Source: Beutenbergia cavernae DSM 12333
GTDB taxonomy: Bacteria > Actinomycetota > Actinomycetes > Actinomycetales > Beutenbergiaceae
Assembly: GCF_000023105.1 (NCBI RefSeq)
Contig: NC_012669.1
Location: forward strand, 2,233,025 to 2,297,024
Length of the DNA: 64,000 nucleotides
Direction: 5' to 3'
Each line of letters begins with the position of its first letter. Positions within the stretch are counted from its first letter, which is position 1. Shown piece after piece: positions 8,458-14,847 of this stretch. A program made the translations under genes and the position numbers. The notes under the pieces are model-generated. The model saw only the letters and a list, made by a program, of their open reading frames with translations, ran no database searches and was not told where the DNA came from.

Positions 8458-9789
8458 ATGTCCGAGCCTCCGGCGCACGCGAGCGCCCCCCGAGCAGCGA
8501 GCGCCCCCCGGCCCGTCGTCGTCGGCGGCGACATCGGTGCCTACGCCACGGCCCGCGCGTTCCACGAGGCGTACGGCGTGCGCACGGTCGTGCTCGCCAC
8601 TCTCGCGACCGGGGCCGTGGCCCGGTCGCGGATCGTGGACCTGCGGATCGTCCCGGACCTCGCCGACCCGGACGTGCTCGTCGAGACGCTCCGCGGGATC
8701 GCGGCGGAGCCCGGCGGCCCGCCGCTCGTCCTCGGCAGCGCCGACTGGCTCGTCCAGCAGCTCGTCGCGGAGCGGCACCGGCTCGAGGACGTCCTCGTGG
8801 TGCCGTACGCGCCGGCGCCGGTCGTCGACGCGATCGGCGACAAGGCGGAGCTCATGGCGAGGTGCGCCGCCGCCGGGGTCCCGCACCCGGCGACCCGCGT
8901 GCTCGTGCCGGGCCGCGACGACCACACCGGCGCGCTCGTCGGCTACCCGCAGGTCCTCAAGGCGGCCTCGACGAGCGAGATCCACGACGTCAGCTACACC
9001 GGGAAGGCGAAGGTCCACCTGGTGCACACTCCGGACGAGCTCGACGCGGTGCTCGCCGCGATGGCCGCCGCACGGTTCTCCGGGCGGGTGCTCGCCCAGG
9101 AGTACGTGCCGGGCGGCGACGACGCGATGGGCGCCGTGAACGTGTTCTGCGCTCCGCGCGCAGGCGGAGGCGGCGACGTGACGTTCGCCCAGCTCGGCCA
9201 GGTGCTCCTCGAGGACCACACGCCGAGCGCGCTCGGCAACTCGGTGGCGCAGCTCACGCGCGACGCTCGTGCGGAACCCGGCGCGCTCGAGACGATCACC
9301 GCCGTCGGAGAGCTCCTGCGCGAGGCGGGATGGGTGGGGTTCGCGAACGTCGACCTCAAGCGCGGCCCGGACGGCGTCTGGCGGGTCCTCGAGGTGAACC
9401 CGCGGGTGGGGCGGAGCGGCTTCGCGGTGACGGCGTCCGGGTACAACGTGGCGCGCATGTACGTCGACGCGTTCGGTCCCCGGGCGCCGCGGGCCGATGC
9501 CGGGAACTCCGCGGCGCCTACCCCGCACCTGGAGCTCGGCGTCCACGAGCACCTGTTCACGCTCGTCCCGCTGGCGCTCCTGCGCCGCTACCTCGACCCG
9601 GCGCAGCGCCGGCAGGTCAGCGCTCTGCGGCGGCGCGGTGCTGTCACGAACCCGCTGTACTACGCGGCGGAACGCGACCCGCGGAGGTGGGCGTACGTCG
9701 TCGCCGCCATGGTCAACCAGGTCCGCAAGTTCCGGCGGCACCACCCGTGGAGCCGCGCGGGGCGGACGCGGGCGGCTCAGCCCACGTAG
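8458..9789 (+). CDS. ATP-grasp carboxylate-amine ligase, D-aspartate ligase-like
   Basis: A 443-residue cytoplasmic ATP-grasp enzyme. A Rossmann-like preATP-grasp domain (about 18-130, VVVGGDIGAYATARAFHEAYG) leads into the ATP-binding domain: the Lys of YPQVLKAASTSE, RVLAQEYVPGGDDAMG, LEDHTPSALGN, and the metal-binding Glu/Asn in WRVLEVNPRVGRSGFAVTASG. This pattern resembles the Aslfm-type D-aspartate ligases, which add the cross-bridge residue to peptidoglycan precursors. Cellulomonads are known for D-Asp or D-Glu bridges. That role is inference; the neighbours give no help. The N terminus is a low-complexity Ala/Pro/Ser run. The 3' end overlaps the convergent next gene by 13 bp. Confidence 0.82.
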   Translation: MSEPPAHASAPRAASAPRPVVVGGDIGAYATARAFHEAYGVRTVVLATLATGAVARSRIVDLRIVPDLADPDVLVETLRGIAAEPGGPPLVLGSADWLVQQLVAERHRLEDVLVVPYAPAPVVDAIGDKAELMARCAAAGVPHPATRVLVPGRDDHTGALVGYPQVLKAASTSEIHDVSYTGKAKVHLVHTPDELDAVLAAMAAARFSGRVLAQEYVPGGDDAMGAVNVFCAPRAGGGGDVTFAQLGQVLLEDHTPSALGNSVAQLTRDARAEPGALETITAVGELLREAGWVGFANVDLKRGPDGVWRVLEVNPRVGRSGFAVTASGYNVARMYVDAFGPRAPRADAGNSAAPTPHLELGVHEHLFTLVPLALLRRYLDPAQRRQVSALRRRGAVTNPLYYAAERDPRRWAYVVAAMVNQVRKFRRHHPWSRAGRTRAAQPT

Positions 9790-10262
9790 GACGTGCCCGA
9801 GTAGAAGTGCAGCACGGGCACGCCGAGCTCCTCGCGGGCGCGGGAGGCCCAGTCGCGGTGGAACGTGTCCTCGAGCGGCTTCGCGTACGTGACGACGACG
9901 ATCTCGCCCGCGCCGGTGTTCGCGAGGGCCTGGCGGAGCGCGGGGATCGGGTCGTCGGCCACGACGGAGCCCTGCGCCGTCGCCCCTTCCGCCTCGAGCG
10001 CCGCCACCGAACCGGCCACGGCGTCGTGCGCCGTCGCCCGCGCCTGTGCGTCCGACGGCTCCTTGCCGATCATGTCGTCCCACGCCTTCTTCAGCTCGAA
10101 GAGACTGAGGTGGTCGATGATCTCGGCGACGACGTTGCGCTCCGTGTCGGCGGGCACGAGCACCTCGTACGTGACGTCCTGACCCTCGTGCAGGCCGACG
10201 ATGTGCTGGGCGTCGACGGGCTTGAGGGTGTTCTCGGTGAGGACGATGACGGTCTGCGGCAC
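9777..10262 (-). CDS. Uncharacterised Rossmann-like (USP-like) protein
   Basis: A 161-residue soluble protein I recognise only as a recurrent Micrococcales hypothetical. It alternates beta strands and helices: TVIVLTENTLKPVDA, YEVLVPADTERNVVAEIIDHL, an acidic helix with KAWDDMIGKEPSDAQAR, then DDPIPALRQAL, EIVVVTYAKPLEDTFHRDW and VPVLHFYSGTS. This suggests a universal-stress-like or HUP-like nucleotide-binding fold, but the G-2x-G-9x-G ATP motif of Usp proteins is not evident. The GTG at 10262 is preceded by GAAAGG at a good distance. A TACGCT -10 lies at 10302-10307. It is divergent from zapE and its 3' end overlaps the ligase. Confidence 0.75.
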   Translation of the reverse strand: MPQTVIVLTENTLKPVDAQHIVGLHEGQDVTYEVLVPADTERNVVAEIIDHLSLFELKKAWDDMIGKEPSDAQARATAHDAVAGSVAALEAEGATAQGSVVADDPIPALRQALANTGAGEIVVVTYAKPLEDTFHRDWASRAREELGVPVLHFYSGTSYVG

Positions 10263-10301
10263 GGGTGCGGCCTTTCGGGTGACGCTGCTCGGACGAGCAC
10301 G

Positions 10302-10307
10302 AGCGTA
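10302..10307 (-). promoter_or_regulatory. -10 element TACGCT of the USP-like gene
   Basis: TACGCT on the minus strand places transcription start near 10295, giving a leader of about 33 nt that contains the GAAAGG ribosome-binding site. Confidence 0.4.
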
Positions 10308-10356
10308 GTGCGCCCGACGGCGACCCTGCGGTTCGGCCCGCTCCGGCTCGCGGACG

Positions 10357-10362
10357 TACCCT
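10357..10362 (+). promoter_or_regulatory. -10 element TACCCT, leaderless start of zapE
   Basis: TACCCT lies 7 nt before the GTG at 10370; no Shine-Dalgarno is present between them. Confidence 0.45.
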
Positions 10363-10369
10363 GCTGCCC

Positions 10370-11434
10370 GTGTCCCACGTGCCGCGCGCCGCGTCCGTGC
10401 CCGACGCCCCGAGGGTGCAGGGCACGGTGACCGTCTCCCTGACCGATCGGGTGCCCGCGCCGAACGCGCACGACCTCCTCGCCTCCCTCGTGCCCCCGCC
10501 GCAGTTCGCGCAGGCCCGGTTCGCCACGTATCAGCCGGACCCGGCGCACCCGTCGCAGGCCGCCGCCCTGGCCCGGGTGGAGCAGGTCGCGGCGGAGGTG
10601 GCGTCGGCGTCGTCGCGGCGGCTGTTCGGGCGTCGCGCCGCGCGGACCGAGGGACGCGGCCTCTACCTCGACGGCGGCTACGGCGTGGGCAAGACGCATC
10701 TCCTGGCCTCGCTCGCACACGCCGTCGGGCAGGAGCGCGCCGCGTACGGCACGTTCGTCGAGTACACCCACCTCGTCGGCGCGCTGGGGTTCGCGGCGTG
10801 CGTGGAGGCCCTGAGCGGGTTCGCCGTGGTGGGGATCGACGAGTTCGAGTTGGACGACCCCGGCGACACCCTCCTGATGTCCCGCCTGCTGCGCGAGCTC
10901 ACGGACCGCGGCGTCCGCCCCGTCGCGACGTCGAACACCCTGCCGGAGGCTCTCGGCGCCGGCCGGTTCGCGGCGGAGGACTTCCTGCGCGAGATCCAGG
11001 CGCTGGCGGGCCGGTTCGACGTCCTGCGGCTCGACGGCGAGGACTACCGGCACCGCAGCGGGCTCCCGTCCGGCGAGGCGGCGGGCGACGACGCGGTCCG
11101 CGCCGCCGTCGCCGCCATGCCGGGTGCGTCGCTAGACGAGTTCGACGGCGTGCTCGCGCACCTCGCCCGGCTGCACCCGTCCCGCTACGGGGCGCTCGTC
11201 GACGGGCTCCCGCTCGTCGGGCTCACCGGCGCGCACCCCGTGGACGACGACCTCGTGGGCCTGCGCCTCGTCGTGCTCGTGGACCGCCTCTACGACCGTG
11301 ACGTGCCGGTGCGCCTCGGCGGCACCGCCCCGCGCGACATCTTCAGCGAGCGCATGCTCTCGGGCGGCTACCGCAAGAAGTACTACCGGGCCCTGTCGCG
11401 GCTCGGCGCGCTCACCACGCGGCCGGTCCGCTGA
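10370..11434 (+). CDS. zapE: Cell division protein ZapE / AFG1-family ATPase
   Basis: A 354-residue AFG1-like P-loop ATPase. In E. coli ZapE acts at the Z-ring during constriction; mitochondrial AFG1 helps degrade respiratory subunits. Seen here are the Walker A GGYGVGKTHLLAS (about residue 103), the Walker B segment VVGIDEFELDDPGDTLL, the sensor region PVATSNTLPEAL, and the family motif FAAEDFLREIQALAGRFDVLRLDGEDYRH split across about residues 200-228. The C terminus YRKKYYRALSRLGAL is typical. The GTG start gives a 40-residue N-terminal stretch before the family block FATYQPDPAHPSQAAA. It stands alone, divergent from the USP-like gene. Confidence 0.93.
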   Translation: MSHVPRAASVPDAPRVQGTVTVSLTDRVPAPNAHDLLASLVPPPQFAQARFATYQPDPAHPSQAAALARVEQVAAEVASASSRRLFGRRAARTEGRGLYLDGGYGVGKTHLLASLAHAVGQERAAYGTFVEYTHLVGALGFAACVEALSGFAVVGIDEFELDDPGDTLLMSRLLRELTDRGVRPVATSNTLPEALGAGRFAAEDFLREIQALAGRFDVLRLDGEDYRHRSGLPSGEAAGDDAVRAAVAAMPGASLDEFDGVLAHLARLHPSRYGALVDGLPLVGLTGAHPVDDDLVGLRLVVLVDRLYDRDVPVRLGGTAPRDIFSERMLSGGYRKKYYRALSRLGALTTRPVR

Positions 11435-11450
11435 ACGTAGCCTGGCTGGC

Positions 11451-11813
11451 TCAGGAGGGCGCCGCTTGAGCGAGAAAGCTGCCGAAGATGTACCTCACCT
11501 GATCCCAGAACGTGAACCCGGTCGGCGTAAACGTCCGAGCAGATTCATCCGCGCATGCCATCACCATGCCGTTCGAGGAACCCGGGAGCTCCGTGGTGGA
11601 GATGTTCAACATCACCACACCGAACACGGCACAGATCAGCCCGATGCGAGCCCAGAGAGGGAGCTTGCCGCGCACGACCGGGAGAACCATGACGAAAGCA
11701 GTAGCAACCAGGAGAAACCCCGATGTCACCTTGCCGCCGCCAAGCAGCACGACACCACACAATCCGGTGAGGGTGATCCCGGTCCACGTCGCGATCGTCT
11801 TGAGGGTGTGCAT
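11451..11813 (-). CDS. Small membrane protein of unknown function
   Basis: A 120-residue protein with three hydrophobic segments: ITLTGLCGVVLLGG (about 13-27), SGFLLVATAFVMVLPVV (31-48) and ARIGLICAVFGVVMLN (56-71). A polar C-terminal half with one Cys and aromatic residues follows (FTFWDQVRYIFGSF). I do not recognise a family. The start is set by the ribosome-binding site: AAGGAG directly abuts an upstream ATG at 11822 but lies 9 nt before the ATG at 11813, so MHTLKTIATW is the likely N terminus. Its DNA is clearly less GC-rich than the neighbours (60% in one 60-nt count), suggesting recent acquisition. Confidence 0.6.
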   Translation of the reverse strand: MHTLKTIATWTGITLTGLCGVVLLGGGKVTSGFLLVATAFVMVLPVVRGKLPLWARIGLICAVFGVVMLNISTTELPGSSNGMVMACADESARTFTPTGFTFWDQVRYIFGSFLAQAAPS

Positions 11814-11965
11814 CAGGGACATCTCCTTGTGTGCGTTCAGACCGTTCGGCGGCCCCGCCGGGGAGGCCGACGGTACTGAGGCGCACCTGTGAAGCACCTG
11901 AGAGTCACTCACGCGTGGAGGTCTCGAGCCACGACGATTTCGCCACCACGCTGACGAGGCCGCAG

Positions 11966-11971
11966 TACGGT
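11966..11971 (+). promoter_or_regulatory. -10 element TACGGT, leaderless start of RraB-domain gene
   Basis: TACGGT lies 7 nt before the ATG at 11979 and no Shine-Dalgarno is visible. Confidence 0.45.
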
Positions 11972-11978
11972 CAGCGCC

Positions 11979-12614
11979 ATGAGCATCGAGGACATCCTCG
12001 CCAGCACATCGGCGCTCGTTGCGGAGCGCGAGCGGAGGAACGACGAGGTCGAGACACCGAGATCGGTCGATCATGCTCTTCGCGTTCCCCGCCGCACCGC
12101 TGACGCCCTTCAGGCTGCGCTAGAGGAAGCCGGGTTCCACGTCTATCAGCGCAAGCCGGGTATCCGCAGCCTTCGGCTGGAGTTCGAGCGGGAGGATGCG
12201 GTCGACACAGCTTCCGCGGAAGCGTTCACGAGGGAGGTTGTGCTACTCGCGGAACGGCACGGAGCAAGATATGACGGTTGGGGAGCGATGGTGCTTCCCC
12301 GGGACCGTCGGGCTTGGGTCGCTCCGGACGACCTCGTCGCACCCGAGCACGTCGACGTCCGAGCCGAGCAAGACCGTCTTCGCGCTCTTCTCGCCGAGTG
12401 CCTCGCGGCTGAGGGTTGCCCCGTGGCCGTGGCAGATTCCCTGAGTCGGACTCTCACGCTGAAGGTCGTGACGGACGGCTGGAGCGTCAGTACCCCTCTC
12501 GCCGGGTCCGGCTATGCGGGTGGCTACTCGCCGTCGGAAGCGGACGGATCCGTGCGAGAGCTCGCCGACGCGCAGATCAGCGCCAGTCGCCGACGGCGCA
12601 AGCCACGCTGGTAG
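11979..12614 (+). CDS. RraB-domain (RNase E inhibitor-like) protein
   Basis: A 211-residue protein. Residues about 28-105 match the RraB family (VPRRTADALQAALEEAGFHVYQ, then LRLEFEREDAVD, FTREVVLLAERHGARYDGWGAMV). RraB binds and inhibits RNase E in gamma-proteobacteria; in actinobacteria the domain is found in proteins of unknown role. The C-terminal 100 residues (DVRAEQDRLRALLAECLAAEG, a beta-rich LTLKVVTDGWSVSTPL segment, basic tail) are not recognised. GC content is lower than in flanking genes (37 of 60 in 12241-12300). It converges with the HIT gene with 10 bases between stops. Confidence 0.72.
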   Translation: MSIEDILASTSALVAERERRNDEVETPRSVDHALRVPRRTADALQAALEEAGFHVYQRKPGIRSLRLEFEREDAVDTASAEAFTREVVLLAERHGARYDGWGAMVLPRDRRAWVAPDDLVAPEHVDVRAEQDRLRALLAECLAAEGCPVAVADSLSRTLTLKVVTDGWSVSTPLAGSGYAGGYSPSEADGSVRELADAQISASRRRRKPRW

Positions 12615-12624
12615 GACTCGACGC

Positions 12625-13065
12625 TCAGCTGAGCTCGAGGGCCTCGGCGACCTCGAGCGCGTGGCCCTGCGACGCGAGGCGGTCCCGCAGCCGCGCCGCG
12701 TGCTCGTCCAGCACGGCGGCCGGCAGGTCGCGCTGCACGCGGTGCACGTCGAAGTCGGCCGGCGACGACGTCGGCCACACGTGCACGTGCAGGTGCGGCA
12801 CGCCGTAGCCCTCGACGAGCAGCCCGGCGCGCTCCCCGCCGAACTCCTCGAGCTGGGCTGTCCCGACGCGTCGGGCCACGCTCACGAGGCGCGCCATGAG
12901 CTCGTCGGACGCGTCCAGCCATTGCGTGACCTCGGTGCGCGGCACGACCATCGCGTGCCCGTTCGTGATCGGCTCGATCGTGAGCAGGACGACGCACACG
13001 TCGTCGGCCCACACGAACCGGCCGGGAAGCTCGCCGTCGATGATGCGGGTGAACAGGGTCGCCAT
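12625..13065 (-). CDS. HIT family nucleotide hydrolase
   Basis: A 146-residue histidine-triad protein with the active-site motif HLHVHVW near residue 95 and the usual N-terminal block FTRIIDGELPGRFVWADD and GHAMVVPRTEV. HIT proteins hydrolyse nucleoside phosphoramidates or dinucleoside polyphosphates; the exact substrate cannot be told from sequence. The C-terminal third is a helical extension ending DRLASQGHALEVAEALELS. It starts 18 bases after the treZ stop, on the same strand, so it is likely the last gene of the treX-treY-treZ transcript, although a functional link to trehalose is not known. Confidence 0.9.
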   Translation of the reverse strand: MATLFTRIIDGELPGRFVWADDVCVVLLTIEPITNGHAMVVPRTEVTQWLDASDELMARLVSVARRVGTAQLEEFGGERAGLLVEGYGVPHLHVHVWPTSSPADFDVHRVQRDLPAAVLDEHAARLRDRLASQGHALEVAEALELS

Positions 13066-13083
13066 GACGTCACCGTAGCCGCG

Positions 13084-14847
13084 TCATCGGTGCCCGCTCC
13101 TGCGCACGAGTGCCGTGCCGCGCCCGGGGAGGGCGACGGCGTCGCTGCTCACGACGGTCGACGGCGGGTCCCAGGCCAGCACGAGCTCCCCGGCGCCGGC
13201 GACGGGGACGCTGGCGGGGGAGTCGGTCCGGGCGACGACGACGGCGTGGCTACCCCGGTACAGCACGAGCCACGCGCCGTCGTCCGCGTGCTCCACGCGC
13301 GTGGCGGACCGGTCGCCGGAGGCGAGGTCGGGCGTCGCCGCCCGCAGCGCGATGACGTCGCGGTGCCAGGCGAGCAGGCGGGCATGCTCGCCGTGCCCGG
13401 GCTCCGCCCAGTCGAGCCTGCTCGCGGCGAACGTGGCCGGGTCCTGCGGGTCGGGGACGGTCAGCGTGCCGTCCCCGTACAGGTCGGCCCAGCCGTGGGT
13501 GCCGAACTCGCGCGCGCGACCTGCCGTCACAGCCGCGCCGAGCTCGGCCTCGGGGTGGTCGGTGAAGTACAGCCACGGCGTCGACGCGCCCCACTCCTCG
13601 CCCATGAAGAGCATCGGCACGAACGGCGACCAGAGGACGAGCGCCGCCGCTGCGGCGAGCGCGGCGGCGTCGAGCGTCCGGCCCGGGCGGTCCCCGAGTG
13701 CGCGGTTCCCGACCTGGTCATGGTTCGCCGAGAATGCCACGAACCGGTGGCCGTCGACGTCCGCCGGCACCGGCGCACCCCACGCGCGGCCCCGGAACGT
13801 CGAGTACGCGCCGTCGTGCACGAACACGTCCTCGACCGCCTTGCGGAACGTCGACGATGCCCCGAAGTCGACGTAGTAGCCGTGCCGTTCCCCGGTGAGG
13901 AGCGCGTGCAGGGCGTGGTGCACGTCGTCGTCCCACTGCGCGGTCATGCCCAGCCCGCCGTCGACGACCGGCGTGACCATGCGCGCGTCGTTCAGGTCGG
14001 ACTCGGCGACCAGGGAGAGCGGGCGGTCCAGCTCGACGGCGAGCGCCGCGACACGCGCGGACAGCTCGGCCAGGAGGTGCACGGGCGAGTCGTCGACGAG
14101 CGCGTGCACGGCGTCGAGCCGCAGCGCGTCGACGTGGAAGTCGCGCAGCCAGCGCAGCGCGTTCTCGACCACGAACGCGCGCACCTCGGCGGAGCCGGCG
14201 CCGTCGAGGTTGACCGCGGCGCCCCAGGGAGTGGAGTGCGCCTGCGTGAAGTACGGCCCGAACTCCGCGAGGTAGTTGCCGCTCGGGCCGAGGTGGTTGT
14301 AGACGACGTCGAGGCACACGGCGATGCCGGCGCGGTGCGCGGCGTCGACGAAGCGCTGCAGCGCAGCGGGACCGCCGTACTCCTCGTGGACGGCGTACAG
14401 CGCGACGCCGTCGTACCCCCACCCGTGCCGCCCGTTGAAGGCCGCGACCGGCATCAGCTCGATCATCGTCACGCCGAGGCGCGCGAGGTGCTCGAGACGC
14501 TCGGCGGCGTCGTCCAGCGTCCCACCGGCCGTGAACGTGCCGACGTGCAGCTCGTACAGCACGGCGTCGCGGACGTCGCGACCGGGCCAGTCGCCGTCGG
14601 ACCAGCGGTGCGCTCGGACGTCGAACGTGCGCGAGACGCCGTGGACGCCGTGCGGCTGCCACGGGCTGCGCGGGTCGGGCCGGGCCGAGCCGCCGTCGAG
14701 GGAGAACGCGTAGTCGGTGCCGGCGGGAACGCCCGCCGCCCAGCGCCACCAGCCCTCGGCCGTCGGCGTCAACGGGTGCGGCTCGTCGTCGATCACGACG
14801 TCCACCCGCTCGGCGCGTGGTGCCCAGACCTCGAGCGGCGCGTTCAC
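13084..14847 (-). CDS. treZ: Malto-oligosyltrehalose trehalohydrolase
   Basis: A 587-residue GH13 enzyme that releases trehalose from the maltooligosyl-trehalose ends made by TreY. The N terminus is a CBM48-like beta domain (LEVWAPRAERVDVVID, GWWRWAAGVPAGTDYAFSLDG). The catalytic barrel follows: VLYELHVGTFT, LDVVYNHLGPSGNY, the nucleophile Asp in VDALRLDAVHAL, the acid Glu in LVAESDLND and the transition-state Asp in FSANHDQVGNR. The GTG at 14847 overlaps the treY stop as GTGA. The open frame continues upstream but that part is antisense-like and not conserved. The gene is the third of the overlapping treX-treY-treZ operon. Confidence 0.95.
   Translation of the reverse strand: MNAPLEVWAPRAERVDVVIDDEPHPLTPTAEGWWRWAAGVPAGTDYAFSLDGGSARPDPRSPWQPHGVHGVSRTFDVRAHRWSDGDWPGRDVRDAVLYELHVGTFTAGGTLDDAAERLEHLARLGVTMIELMPVAAFNGRHGWGYDGVALYAVHEEYGGPAALQRFVDAAHRAGIAVCLDVVYNHLGPSGNYLAEFGPYFTQAHSTPWGAAVNLDGAGSAEVRAFVVENALRWLRDFHVDALRLDAVHALVDDSPVHLLAELSARVAALAVELDRPLSLVAESDLNDARMVTPVVDGGLGMTAQWDDDVHHALHALLTGERHGYYVDFGASSTFRKAVEDVFVHDGAYSTFRGRAWGAPVPADVDGHRFVAFSANHDQVGNRALGDRPGRTLDAAALAAAAALVLWSPFVPMLFMGEEWGASTPWLYFTDHPEAELGAAVTAGRAREFGTHGWADLYGDGTLTVPDPQDPATFAASRLDWAEPGHGEHARLLAWHRDVIALRAATPDLASGDRSATRVEHADDGAWLVLYRGSHAVVVARTDSPASVPVAGAGELVLAWDPPSTVVSSDAVALPGRGTALVRRSGHR

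Noticed and set aside
11814-12074. N-terminal extension of the small membrane protein (to 12074)
   Set aside because: It would overlap the divergent RraB gene and its promoter; AAGGAG points to the ATG at 11813.
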